Assembly: GCF_019924045.1 (NCBI RefSeq)
Contig: NZ_JAHXBN010000011.1
Coordinates: 372,001 to 436,000, forward strand
Origin: Dyadobacter fermentans
GTDB taxonomy: Bacteria > Bacteroidota > Bacteroidia > Cytophagales > Spirosomataceae
Length of the DNA stretch: 64,000 nucleotides
Direction: 5' to 3'
Position numbers and translations under genes: made by a program
Shown: positions 53,136 to 61,956 of the stretch, piece after piece
Layout: the number at the start of each line of letters is the position of its first letter
Numbering within the stretch: position 1 is the first letter of the stretch
Notes under the pieces: model-generated
Seen by the model: only the letters and a program-made list of their open reading frames with translations
What the model was told of the DNA's origin: nothing
The model's database searches: none

Positions 53136-53174
53136 GCGTCCCCGACTGGGCGTCCCCGACTAGGCGTCCCCGAC
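53133..53174. repeat. 14-bp tandem repeat, three units
   Basis: Units TAGGCGTCCCCGAC, TGGGCGTCCCCGAC and TAGGCGTCCCCGAC follow each other without gaps and are followed by TAG. The array starts at the PhzF-like stop codon and ends at the stop of the convergent EamA gene. Confidence 0.85.
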
Positions 53175-54058
53175 TAGCTCCTTTTGTTTCCCGCAAATTT
53201 CGTGCGTTGTCCGGCATATAAGCCTGCAACGACAAGTACCGTCCCTCCGACGGTGTACATCGTCACGGGCTCACCCATAAGCCACCATGCGAAGAAAAAA
53301 CCGAAAAGCGGGCACAGAAATAGCCAGAGCGACGCTTTAACAGTATCGATACGAAGCAGATAAAACCAGCATATTAACCCCACAATTGAAACTGCGAGGC
53401 TGAGCCACAGCACCGAGCCCCAAAAGACTGTGTCTAATTTTGTAGTATTAAAATCGGCCATGAACAATGTTACGGGCAACAGAAAGACGCCGCCAAGGAA
53501 GACCTGCCAGCCATTGATGAGCAAATTAGGCAACTCCCATTTCACGGTAGCGTAGTAAACACTCGCCGCCGAAACCGCCACCATGCTGATGAGCAATAAT
53601 GTGATGCCGCCTACGGTGGTATAGCTGTCGGCCAACAGCGGATAAGTGGCCACAGCCACACCGCCCATTCCCAGAATAATACCGGTCCATTCTTCGGCTT
53701 TGGGCTTTCTGCTCAGCCACCATGACGACAATAGCACGATAATCAGCGGATTGGTAGATACCGCCAGGCTGCCAATACCGGCAGCAGTATACTTCATCGC
53801 GTACACGTACAGGCCCAGGTAAAGCGTTGTATTGAGGAATCCAAACAGCGCAAGCTGCTGCCATTCGCTTTTTGTAGGCAGCCGGTAGGCCTTATCTTTA
53901 ACAAACAGGTAGGAAAATGATAGCAGCAAGATACCAGCTATAAAGAACCGAACGTTTGCCAGTATCAAAGGAGCCGCCGATTGCACGCCAAACTTCGTTG
54001 CCACGGAGGCCGACGACCAGAGAATGGAAAAGAGAAGACCGATACCGATGTTTTTCAC
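53174..54058 (-). CDS. EamA/DMT family transporter
   Basis: A 294-residue membrane protein with ten hydrophobic segments in two EamA repeats (repeat 1 SVATKFGVQSAAPLILANVR, repeat 2 INGWQVFLGGVFLLPVT). Drug/metabolite transporters move small solutes, often amino acids or purines; the substrate is unknown. It starts at GTG (54058). The gene is divergent from the OmpA gene with 73 bp between and ends at the tandem repeat. Confidence 0.88.
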   Translation of the reverse strand: MKNIGIGLLFSILWSSASVATKFGVQSAAPLILANVRFFIAGILLLSFSYLFVKDKAYRLPTKSEWQQLALFGFLNTTLYLGLYVYAMKYTAAGIGSLAVSTNPLIIVLLSSWWLSRKPKAEEWTGIILGMGGVAVATYPLLADSYTTVGGITLLLISMVAVSAASVYYATVKWELPNLLINGWQVFLGGVFLLPVTLFMADFNTTKLDTVFWGSVLWLSLAVSIVGLICWFYLLRIDTVKASLWLFLCPLFGFFFAWWLMGEPVTMYTVGGTVLVVAGLYAGQRTKFAGNKRS

Positions 54059-54120
54059 ACGCAAGAATAATAACGATCCAAAATTACAAGTTGTACTTCG
54101 GCTTCCGCCCCCACTTTTTA

Positions 54121-54128
54121 TATTTTTG
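54121..54128 (+). promoter_or_regulatory. -7-like box directly before the OmpA-domain gene
   Basis: TATTTTTG matches TAnnTTTG. Only 3 bp separate it from the ATG at 54132, so a leaderless mRNA or a chance match is possible. Confidence 0.35.
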
Positions 54129-54131
54129 GGT

Positions 54132-55529
54132 ATGATTAACAAAAAAAATGCGCTGCGGGCGGTGCTGATGGCCCTGCTTTGCGTCCCGGCGCTGCATGTG
54201 CATGCCCAGAACCAGTGGACTTACGACTTCAACAACGGCTTTTTGCCTATTGAAAACGGCGGTCCGGCGTTAAAACCGCTCGGACGCCCGGGGCAGATAG
54301 TCAAAGAACAAATTCCCGGCTCCGATTACCTTTCCCGATCGATTTATGTTTTTGAGAAAAACAGCGGGCTGCAATTCAACAGTGGGGAAGCAAAGGGATT
54401 TCTGAACAAATCATTCACAGTCGAGGTCTATTTCAAGCTCGATTCGCTCGATATCTGGAAGCGCGTCCTCGATTTTAAGAATCGCAAGAGCGATTACGGT
54501 ACCTATATTTATCATGGTAAACTCAATTTCTTCAATTTTGCCATGAGTGAAAAGGTCGCGGTGCGCGCGAAGCAGTGGGTGCACTACGTGTACTCGCGCG
54601 ACCATGAGACGAAAGTTATTCGAATGTACATCAATGGAATCCTGAAACTGGATTTCAAGGATCCGGGTACGGAAGGTGTACTCGACGCCGACCAGGTGCT
54701 GAATATCTTCCAGGACGACCTTATAGCCGGCAACGAATCCAGCGCGGGAACCGTAGCGCTCGTCCGCATTTACGACCGGGTAATGACGCCCGTATTTGTG
54801 CGCCGGAGCTATCAGTCGATCACGAAGACTTTCAAAGAACCCGTCGCTCAAAAAGAAGAGCCGAAAGAAGAACCGAAGCCGGTAGAAGAAAAGCCCGAAC
54901 CCGTCCGGAACAAGAACCTGGCGGTAGTAACGGGCCGGGTTTACGACGGGCGCAACCTGAAACCCGTCAACGACGCGGAGGTACATGTGCGCAAATCGGC
55001 CAATGACTCGCTGGTAGCACATACCAAGACCGTCGACGGTGTTTATAATGTGGAATTGCCCCCGCACGAAACTTACCGCATTACCGCACAGGCCGATGGT
55101 TTCCAATCCAAAAGCGTGACCGTTCGCACCAACAATCGTTTCGAGGAAGTGAAGGCGCTCATGAATATGGCACCCGAGACGCATTCCACACCGCTTTCGA
55201 CACTCTATTTTAGTCAGGGAACCGAAGTATTGGAAGATAGCGCCCTCGCCGATCTGGACTCGATCGTAAACTATTTCCAAAAGCGGCAGGATTTGCGGCT
55301 GGTCCTGAAAGGCCATACCGATAACACGGGAAGTTTTGAAAAGAACCTGGAACTCTCCAACAAACGCGTGGAAACGGTGAAGGCCTACCTCATAGGCAAA
55401 GGCATTATTGCCAACAGGATCGAGGGGTCGGGCTACGGCTCGGCGCAGCCGAACCAGGTGAACCGGACCGAGGCGACGAAAAAGTCGAACAGAAGAGTGG
55501 AAGTTTGGGCAGAACCGGTAAAAAGATAA
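54132..55529 (+). CDS. LamG, carboxypeptidase-like and OmpA domain protein
   Basis: A 465-residue secreted protein. Signal peptide to VHAQ; residues about 27-235 are a LamG/concanavalin-type fold (NSGEAKGFLNKSFTVEVYFKL). A proline/glutamate linker (QKEEPKEEPKPVEEKPEP) leads to a CarboxypepD_reg-like domain (VVTGRVYDGRNLKPVNDAEV). The C-terminal OmpA domain has LKGHTDNTGSFEKNLELSN and RIEGSGYGSAQPN, which bind peptidoglycan, so the protein likely links an outer surface domain to the wall. TATTTTTG (54121-54128) lies directly before the ATG. Confidence 0.88.
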   Translation: MINKKNALRAVLMALLCVPALHVHAQNQWTYDFNNGFLPIENGGPALKPLGRPGQIVKEQIPGSDYLSRSIYVFEKNSGLQFNSGEAKGFLNKSFTVEVYFKLDSLDIWKRVLDFKNRKSDYGTYIYHGKLNFFNFAMSEKVAVRAKQWVHYVYSRDHETKVIRMYINGILKLDFKDPGTEGVLDADQVLNIFQDDLIAGNESSAGTVALVRIYDRVMTPVFVRRSYQSITKTFKEPVAQKEEPKEEPKPVEEKPEPVRNKNLAVVTGRVYDGRNLKPVNDAEVHVRKSANDSLVAHTKTVDGVYNVELPPHETYRITAQADGFQSKSVTVRTNNRFEEVKALMNMAPETHSTPLSTLYFSQGTEVLEDSALADLDSIVNYFQKRQDLRLVLKGHTDNTGSFEKNLELSNKRVETVKAYLIGKGIIANRIEGSGYGSAQPNQVNRTEATKKSNRRVEVWAEPVKR

Positions 55530-55552
55530 AGCCATCTCATGGAGATGGCTTT
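55528..55552 (+). terminator. Terminator after the OmpA-domain gene
   Basis: Perfect 11-bp stem AAAGCCATCTC / GAGATGGCTTT with a 3-nt loop; it begins at the stop codon region. Confidence 0.7.
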
Positions 55553-56121
55553 ATACTGACTATTCCTAAACCCTTAACCTTTTCTTATCTTTTATATCTT
55601 TTAGCTTTTCAGCTGTTTTTTCTTTTCTTGTTAACGTATCGGGCTGCCCGATCGTTTCATTGTCTTTGTAAAGTAAGAATACTATCAATAATACTCCAAT
55701 TTTTCTTCTTTACAAAATTCAGAGAACTTAACCAATATACGGTGTTAATTATTCTCCAGATCTGACGAAATCTTGCTGCTTCGCCTTTTTTATTCGTTTC
55801 CGGCACACTTCATTTTGCCGCATTGCAACCCTGAAATTCCATCACAAAGCAAAGATAACAGTATTTCATTTTGGCTTCCTCGATTTATTCTATTTCGCGT
55901 CTGCCTTATTGCATTACAAATGTCGGAATTAATTTTGAAATTACAAATTGCACAAAAATCCATAATCAAAATATTCTTTGGAATTTTATGGCAACTCCGA
56001 CACTTCAAAACTTATTTTATACTAACAATCAGCAATTAACTTTTATTAAATTTTGAAAAATAAAGCAAAAACCAAATAAATACAATTCTTGAAATATTTA
56101 TATTTTCTTAAAAAAGTACAA
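55553..56121. other. AT-rich stretch without a recognised gene
   Basis: About 570 bases, much richer in A and T than the neighbours. Short frames exist on both strands, but none has a start, composition or motif that persuades. No RNA gene, DnaA box cluster or repeat was recognised. Confidence 0.6.
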
Positions 56122-56682
56122 TCATTGGTTATAATTGTTCATTGTCGATTGTATTCCCAAAGTACAAAACGATGTAACCATATCACCGGCTTTGTCCAAA
56201 ATGATGGGCAGCTCCGCCATTTCCTCATTGGAAAAAGGTTTTAGCACGTAATCTACTTGCCTGCCGCGTGGAAAATTATTTCCGATCCCGAAACGCAGTT
56301 TGGGGTATTCTGTGGTGCCCAATAATTCCTCAATATTCTTCAAACCGTTGTGTCCGCCATGACTGCCTTTGGGCTTGATCCGCAAAGTACCGAAAGGTAA
56401 TTGCAGCTCATCCACAATGGTTAACGTATTTTCCGCAGTCACTTTGTACTGGTCCATATAATACCGGATCGCCTTTCCGCTCAGATTCATGTAAGTAGTA
56501 GGCTTTATAAAATAAATATGCCTGCCCTTGTACTTCCATTCAGCGACGAAAGCCAGTTTTTCAAAAGAAAACTTGAAGTCGTGCTGCGCCGCGAGGCGGT
56601 CCAGCACCATAAAGCCCGCATTGTGCCGGGTAAAAGCATACTCCGGACCAATATTCCCCAGCCCGGCAATCAGATATTTCAT
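56122..56682 (-). CDS. pth: Peptidyl-tRNA hydrolase
   Basis: A 186-residue enzyme that releases peptides from stalled peptidyl-tRNA. GLGNIGPEYAFTRHNAGFM carries the catalytic His; TYMNLSGKAI, VDELQLPFGTLRIKPKGSHG and GGHNGLKNIEELLG are the conserved substrate sites. Normal length. It is divergent from pyrR with 63 bp between, and no neighbouring L25 gene is seen. Confidence 0.94.
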   Translation of the reverse strand: MKYLIAGLGNIGPEYAFTRHNAGFMVLDRLAAQHDFKFSFEKLAFVAEWKYKGRHIYFIKPTTYMNLSGKAIRYYMDQYKVTAENTLTIVDELQLPFGTLRIKPKGSHGGHNGLKNIEELLGTTEYPKLRFGIGNNFPRGRQVDYVLKPFSNEEMAELPIILDKAGDMVTSFCTLGIQSTMNNYNQ

Positions 56683-56745
56683 CGAATAAAAGTTTTAATT
56701 TCGTCTAAGAGGACTTTAATTTAGGCTAAAATTCAGGGAAATTTC

Positions 56746-57288
56746 ATGATACCCCAAAAACGATTAGTACTTAGCAGCCCCCTTCTGGAAATAATGATCA
56801 GCCGGCTTTGCCAGCAACTGATTGAAAATCACCAGGATTTTTCGAACACGGTTGTCATGGGCTTGCAGCCCAGGGGAATCCACTTTGCCGAACGCATTGT
56901 GAAAGAGCTTCGGGAAATCACCGGACAAGATATCCTCCTGGGACATCTGGACGCTACGTTTTATCGTGACGACTTCCGCCGCCGTGAGTCTCCGCTCGTG
57001 CCGAACAAAACTAACGTGCCCTTTCTGATCGAAGGTAAAAAAGTAATCCTGATCGACGATGTCCTCGCCAGCGGGCGTATGGTACGGGCCGCGCTCGACG
57101 CCATGACCGCATTCGGCCGTCCAAAAGTAGTGGAATTGCTCGTATTAATCGACCGCCGCTATAACCGCGAACTACCCATCGATCCCGATTATGTGGGAAT
57201 GCAGGTAAGTACCGTGGAAACGCAACGCGTACAGGTAGAATGGACCGAGCAGGGCTTCGACGCCGACCATATATGGCTTGTCGACTAG
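56746..57288 (+). CDS. pyrR: PyrR-like bifunctional regulator / uracil phosphoribosyltransferase
   Basis: A 180-residue phosphoribosyltransferase. The PRPP-binding loop is VILIDDVLASGRMVRAALDA. VMGLQPRGIHFAERIV, DATFYRDDFRRRES and VLIDRRYNRELPIDPDYVG are PyrR hallmarks. PyrR can attenuate the pyr operon in Firmicutes and acts as UPRTase; here pyrB is 21 kb away, with no pyr-type attenuator seen near this gene. It is monocistronic. Confidence 0.9.
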   Translation: MIPQKRLVLSSPLLEIMISRLCQQLIENHQDFSNTVVMGLQPRGIHFAERIVKELREITGQDILLGHLDATFYRDDFRRRESPLVPNKTNVPFLIEGKKVILIDDVLASGRMVRAALDAMTAFGRPKVVELLVLIDRRYNRELPIDPDYVGMQVSTVETQRVQVEWTEQGFDADHIWLVD

Positions 57289-57307
57289 GCGTGCGCTAAA
57301 GATTGCA

Positions 57308-58867
57308 TTAGGGCTGGTGACCGGGCCGGGAAGCTTCTTCTTTGGCCTCCATTTTACCTATATCGTCGGTTTTATAAGTAAGCTTATTAACATAAAACAC
57401 CTCGCGTCCCTGCACAATGGACGAGGTACCGATCCGTTGCATGCCATAAGCGAGGAAGTATTGGCCATACCACGGTGAAAGGTAGCCATCCTCATTATTC
57501 AGCACCTTTTCCTTTTCCGATTTCGGATTGATCTTGAATTTCTCTGTTTCCACTACCACTTTATTACGACTGATCACTTCCGTGTGGATTTCTCCTTCCT
57601 GCGGATAAGCCAGTACAAAATAGTCGTCGACTGGTGTTACCTGCACCATTTCCTGCAAATCGAAGCTCGTCAGATCTTTAATGGTAATGGTATTGTCCCA
57701 CATGAGCTTGCCGCTACGGTCGAACCCGCACACGATCGCGTGCGTGTACCGGTACCCTTCGAGCGCACGTGCAACGTAAGGGCGCGACATCCCGCCGGAA
57801 ATGATCGGGCTCGTAGATCGCTGATTGGGGTAATACACTTCCGCCACAAGCACAATCTCCTTCTCCGTCTGGATCAGCTGATGTACCAGCAGCCGGTAGC
57901 GAAACCGGTTTTCTTTGCCCAGACTCTTCCGTTTGCCGATCTTTTCGAGCACCCGGGCGCGCCGTTTGGGCTTCATATAATTGAAGAAGTTCTGCAATTC
58001 CGAAAACTCGATAAACTGTGGCTCTTCGGGCGTGTCGTCGGAAACATGCGTTACGTAAAGCCCTTGCGAATACTGCGTGCATCCCACCGAATAGTTACCG
58101 ATCAGGTAAGAGTCGTCGGCATTCAGCGGCACAATCTGACCCGAGATAAAGCTGTAACGCGGGTCACTCAAACTGGTCCTTTTTAGTAGCTTACCGTCGT
58201 AATTATAAGTTTTTATTTCAAAAACACAGTTTTTCTTCCGGTAAGCATAAGTGATCACGTTAATGTATCCGTCGATCTCGTTGATATCGACATTATTCAG
58301 CTCGGTGTTCTTTTCAAAAAGGCCGGGCAGCACGCGGGTCGTGTGATCGAAAAACGAATGTACAATCACGATCGGCCGTGACCGGTAGTAGCCTGATACC
58401 AATGCCTTGCTGCCAATCACTTTGAAATGCTGTACATCGACACCCGAGAGCAGGTTACCTTTATAAGTATCGATGGAACCGTCCTGGAAATTCAGTTGGA
58501 GGAACAAGAATTTGTCGGTATCCGGCTCCGCAAACAGCCAGTAACCGCTTTCCTCTGCCTTATACGCCATAACCGGAATATACCGGAAATCGAGTTTATA
58601 GGAAGTCCTCCAGAGCGCTTTCAGGGTTGTGTCATATTTTACAAATTCCCATTGCTCGTTGCGGTTTGAAAATTCGTTCCCCCGTATCACCGACAAAATC
58701 CCCCGCTCGCCCAGACTAAAAACCTCGAATTGCTCGGAAGAAGACGAACTGGTCGGGATTTCCAGGCGATCGGATTGCTGCAACTGTGCCAGCACCCCCC
58801 AGAGCGGCGCGAAGATCAATAGCAGCGTTAATTTCAACCCGAAATAGTTTATAGAACGGTTATGCAT
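57308..58867 (-). CDS. Secreted protein of unknown function, probable beta-propeller
   Basis: A 519-residue protein. Start at 58867 gives a signal peptide ending VLAQ. The rest repeats short beta-strand units with alternate aromatic residues (FEVFSLGERGILSVIRGN; YVARALEGYRYTHAIVCGFDRSGKLMWDN), as in beta-propellers. I do not recognise a family; it is probably Bacteroidota-specific. No transmembrane segment beyond the signal. It is divergent from argS; its stop is 19 bp from pyrR. Confidence 0.7.
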   Translation of the reverse strand: MHNRSINYFGLKLTLLLIFAPLWGVLAQLQQSDRLEIPTSSSSSEQFEVFSLGERGILSVIRGNEFSNRNEQWEFVKYDTTLKALWRTSYKLDFRYIPVMAYKAEESGYWLFAEPDTDKFLFLQLNFQDGSIDTYKGNLLSGVDVQHFKVIGSKALVSGYYRSRPIVIVHSFFDHTTRVLPGLFEKNTELNNVDINEIDGYINVITYAYRKKNCVFEIKTYNYDGKLLKRTSLSDPRYSFISGQIVPLNADDSYLIGNYSVGCTQYSQGLYVTHVSDDTPEEPQFIEFSELQNFFNYMKPKRRARVLEKIGKRKSLGKENRFRYRLLVHQLIQTEKEIVLVAEVYYPNQRSTSPIISGGMSRPYVARALEGYRYTHAIVCGFDRSGKLMWDNTITIKDLTSFDLQEMVQVTPVDDYFVLAYPQEGEIHTEVISRNKVVVETEKFKINPKSEKEKVLNNEDGYLSPWYGQYFLAYGMQRIGTSSIVQGREVFYVNKLTYKTDDIGKMEAKEEASRPGHQP

Positions 58868-58909
58868 AACTTCTTCCTTCAGGGGTGTGACACAGATCAA
58901 TAATTAGCC

Positions 58910-58917
58910 TAATTTTG
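58910..58917 (+). promoter_or_regulatory. -7 promoter box for argS
   Basis: TAATTTTG is a perfect TAnnTTTG match, 85 bp before the ATG at 59003. Confidence 0.5.
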
Positions 58918-59002
58918 CATTCTGCAAGGCTCACATTGCTATTAATATTAGAAATAATTTCACTTAAATAAAAACTTGCGGGAATGTAATCCCCGATTTT
59001 TC

Positions 59003-60781
59003 ATGACAATTGAAGCAATACTCAAGGACGATATTCAAAAAGCCGTCCAAAAACATTTTCAGCTGGACAACCAGGAGATCATCCTGCAACCTACCAAGAA
59101 AGAATTTGAGGGATTTTACACATTTGTCACCTTTCCTTTGACCAAAGCGGCCCGTAAGGCGCCAGCCGAGATCGGGCAGATCATTGGCGACGAGCTCATT
59201 GCGTCGTCCTCGCTCGTTGCCGGCTTTAATGTCGTGCAGGGCTTCCTGAACATCAGCCTGAAAGACAGCACCTGGCTGGATTTGTTCGGCAAGATTTCTT
59301 CGGATGAAACATTCGGCACGCTGCCTTCTAACGGGAAATCGGTGATGGTGGAATTTTCTTCACCTAATACGAACAAACCACTTCACCTGGGGCATTTGCG
59401 CAACAACTTTCTGGGCGATTCGCTTTCTAAAATCCTGAAAGCGAGCGGCTATGACGTGATAAAAACGTGCCTGGTCAACGACCGCGGCATCCACATTTGC
59501 AAATCCATGCTGGCCTATCGCGAGCTAGGCAATGGCGAAACACCCGAATCGAGCGGCATTAAAGGCGACCACCTTGCAGGTAAATACTATGTGCTGTTTG
59601 ATATTGAATACAAAAAGCAGATCAAGGCGCTGGTAGAACAGGGTTTGAGCGAAGAAGAAGCGGCTAAAAAAGCACCGTGGATTTTGGAAGCGCAGCAATT
59701 GCTCCTGCTTTGGGAAAATAACGATCCCGAAACGGTTGCGCTTTGGCAAAAAATGAACAACTGGGTTTATGAAGGCTTTGCAGAGACTTACAAGAAAATC
59801 GGTGTAAGCTTCGACAAAACCTATTATGAATCAAATACTTACCTACTAGGCAAGGACATTATCGAAGAAGGTCTTCAAAAAGGAGTATTCTTCAAAAAGG
59901 CGGATAACTCAGTCTGGATCGACTTGACCGAAGAGGGCCTTGATGAAAAGCTGGTACTTCGCGGAGACGGAACGTCCGTTTACATCACCCAGGACCTCGG
60001 AACTACCGAACTGAAAAACAGCGATTTCGGCAACGACCGTTACTTGTGGGTGGTTGGAAATGAGCAGGATTACCATTTCAAAGTGCTGTTCGCGATCCTG
60101 AAACGCCTCGGCCGTACTTATGCCGACGGCTGTTACCACATCAGCTATGGTATGGTGGATTTGCCTTCGGGCAAAATGAAATCGCGCGAAGGTACCGTTG
60201 TCGATGCCGACGATCTTGTAGGCCAGATGGTGCAGACGGCATCCGACCGCACACAGGAGTTGGGTAAAATCGACGACTTTAACAGCGACGAAGCCAAACA
60301 ACTCTACAACCAACTGGCATTGGGTGCATTGAAGTACTTCCTGCTGAAAGTAGATCCCAAAAAACGGATGCTCTTCAATCCGGAAGAATCGATTGACTTT
60401 CAAGGACATACCGGACCATTCATTCAATACACCTACGCGCGTATCCGTTCGATCATGCGCAAGGCCGAGCAGGCGGGCATACCGGCAGAGATCCCCGGCA
60501 ACAGCTACGAAATGCACCAAGCCGAACGCGAACTGGTATTTGCATTGTCGCAGTACCCGGTGAAAGTCCTGGCAGCTGCCAATGAGTTCGCTCCGTCACT
60601 TATTTCGCAGTACGCATTCGACCTGGCGAAGGTTTACAACCAATTCTATGCGGAAGTCTCGATCTTCTCCGATCCGGATCCTGAGGCGGTGAAATTGCGC
60701 GTAGCATTATCCGGTGCGGTTGCGGAAACGATTCGCAAGGCTTTGGGGTTATTGGGCATAGATGTCCCCGAACGGATGTAA
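59003..60781 (+). CDS. argS: Arginyl-tRNA synthetase
   Basis: A 592-residue class I enzyme. The HIGH motif is SSPNTNKPLHLGHLRN; the KMSKS region is GKMKSREGTVVDADDL; the C-terminal anticodon-binding helices end QFYAEVSIFSD ... GLLGIDVPERM. The N-terminal 100 residues are the ArgRS-specific additional domain. ATG at 59003 is used; the ATG at 58976 would add nine residues. Monocistronic. Confidence 0.96.
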   Translation: MTIEAILKDDIQKAVQKHFQLDNQEIILQPTKKEFEGFYTFVTFPLTKAARKAPAEIGQIIGDELIASSSLVAGFNVVQGFLNISLKDSTWLDLFGKISSDETFGTLPSNGKSVMVEFSSPNTNKPLHLGHLRNNFLGDSLSKILKASGYDVIKTCLVNDRGIHICKSMLAYRELGNGETPESSGIKGDHLAGKYYVLFDIEYKKQIKALVEQGLSEEEAAKKAPWILEAQQLLLLWENNDPETVALWQKMNNWVYEGFAETYKKIGVSFDKTYYESNTYLLGKDIIEEGLQKGVFFKKADNSVWIDLTEEGLDEKLVLRGDGTSVYITQDLGTTELKNSDFGNDRYLWVVGNEQDYHFKVLFAILKRLGRTYADGCYHISYGMVDLPSGKMKSREGTVVDADDLVGQMVQTASDRTQELGKIDDFNSDEAKQLYNQLALGALKYFLLKVDPKKRMLFNPEESIDFQGHTGPFIQYTYARIRSIMRKAEQAGIPAEIPGNSYEMHQAERELVFALSQYPVKVLAAANEFAPSLISQYAFDLAKVYNQFYAEVSIFSDPDPEAVKLRVALSGAVAETIRKALGLLGIDVPERM

Positions 60782-60890
60782 GCAACTTTTTTGAAAATCG
60801 GGCCGTATAGTGTTTTGGAGAGTTAACCCGATGATCCCTGCATGCAAATCACTTTCTAACTATATGTAATAACCATAACCAAAACCTATT

Positions 60891-61475
60891 ATGAGCTTAA
60901 TAAAGACACTTTTCATTATGATTACTTCACTGATTACCGGAATTTTCGTTGACAAATCCGAAATAGCGAGCCGTCCGGAAAATGCTCCTGTTGCAAAACA
61001 AACGCTTTACGATTTCAAGGTAAAATCGCTGGTAGGCGGTAAAACCGTTGATTTGAGCAAATACAAAGGCAAAAAAGTAGTGATCCTGAATGTGGCTTCC
61101 AAATGCGGTTACACCAAGCAGTATGCCGACTGGGAGAAATTCTACAAAGATCATGGCGACAAAGTGGTAGTACTCGGCTTTCCTGCCAACAACTTCGGCG
61201 GCCAGGAGCCAGGTTCCAGCGAAGAAATCGCTACGTTCTGCTCTGCAACTTACGGCGTGACATTCCCGATGTTCGAGAAGGTGTCCGTACTGGGCGACGA
61301 CCAGGCGCCGATCTACAAATGGCTAAGCAACAAAGACCTGAACGGCTGGAACGACAAAGTCCCTACCTGGAACTTCTGCAAATATGTAATCAATGAAAAA
61401 GGCGAACTGACGCACTTCTTCGCGTCGAAAATATTGCCCACCGACGAAGAGTTTACTAAGGCGGTAGGAATTTAA
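60891..61475 (+). CDS. Glutathione peroxidase family protein with N-terminal membrane segment
   Basis: A 194-residue thiol peroxidase. Peroxidatic Cys72 is in NVASKCGYTKQY; Gln and Trp of the catalytic tetrad are in GGQEPGSSEEIATFC and TWNFCKYVI. The first 20 residues (MSLIKTLFIMITSLITGIFV) are hydrophobic and probably act as a signal or membrane anchor, so the enzyme is exported. It reduces peroxides, probably with thioredoxin in bacteria. A terminator follows. Confidence 0.9.
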   Translation: MSLIKTLFIMITSLITGIFVDKSEIASRPENAPVAKQTLYDFKVKSLVGGKTVDLSKYKGKKVVILNVASKCGYTKQYADWEKFYKDHGDKVVVLGFPANNFGGQEPGSSEEIATFCSATYGVTFPMFEKVSVLGDDQAPIYKWLSNKDLNGWNDKVPTWNFCKYVINEKGELTHFFASKILPTDEEFTKAVGI

Positions 61476-61483
61476 GTATATTC

Positions 61484-61533
61484 ACTGTCGGAGGCAGCCT
61501 TTGGTATTCCGAAGGCTCTTCCGACAGTTTTTT
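61484..61533 (+). terminator. Terminator after the glutathione peroxidase gene
   Basis: Outer stem ACTGTCGGA / TCCGACAGT and inner stem GCCTT / AAGGC are followed by a T run. Confidence 0.8.
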
Positions 61534-61555
61534 AATACATCAACTATACGCAACT

Positions 61556-61930
61556 ATGAAAAACATCAACGAAGCCCGCCGCTACCTTTTAAATGCAAAA
61601 GAGATTCTTCGCGAGAAAGCTGTTAAAGAAGATGGTTATTACAAAGATCGGAAGTATGTAAAAATGGCCGGTCATACTGCCTATGTCGGTGTTCTGGAAG
61701 CACTGGACGTTGTTTTCGGAAACAAAAAGAAGGGTCGAAAAAGTATTGAATGGTATCAGGAAGAGTTGGCGTCCGTCGATAAAAAGATGCTTAATTTATT
61801 CGGAATAGCTTATGACACGCTTCATCTTGCCATGAGTTACGATGGTAACCTTAGTGCTGCAATTTCAAAAGAAGGACTCGAAATCGCAGAAAAAATTATA
61901 AACTGGGCTGAGCAAAAAACAGCAGCCTGA
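61556..61930 (+). CDS. DUF5618-like small helical protein
   Basis: A 124-residue all-helical protein (NEARRYLLNAKEILREKA; AYVGVLEALDVVFG; AYDTLHLAMSYDG). I place it in DUF5618, a Bacteroidota family whose helix pattern recalls HEPN-like proteins, from memory. No catalytic Rx4-6H motif is visible, so I do not claim nuclease activity. It is 26 bp upstream of menA and may be co-transcribed. Confidence 0.6.
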   Translation: MKNINEARRYLLNAKEILREKAVKEDGYYKDRKYVKMAGHTAYVGVLEALDVVFGNKKKGRKSIEWYQEELASVDKKMLNLFGIAYDTLHLAMSYDGNLSAAISKEGLEIAEKIINWAEQKTAA

Positions 61931-61956
61931 AATACCCGAATTAACAATACCCGAAA

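Noticed and set aside
53133..53174. CRISPR array or attachment site
   Set aside because: The three units are contiguous with no spacers and no integrase is nearby.
54024..54131. N-terminal extension of the OmpA-domain protein from 54024
   Set aside because: The extension overlaps the EamA start on the other strand and hides the signal peptide that begins at 54132.
55773..56039. 88-residue frame in the AT-rich gap
   Set aside because: Codon use, lack of a start signal and strong A/T bias make it unconvincing; the cysteine-containing frame on the other strand is no better.
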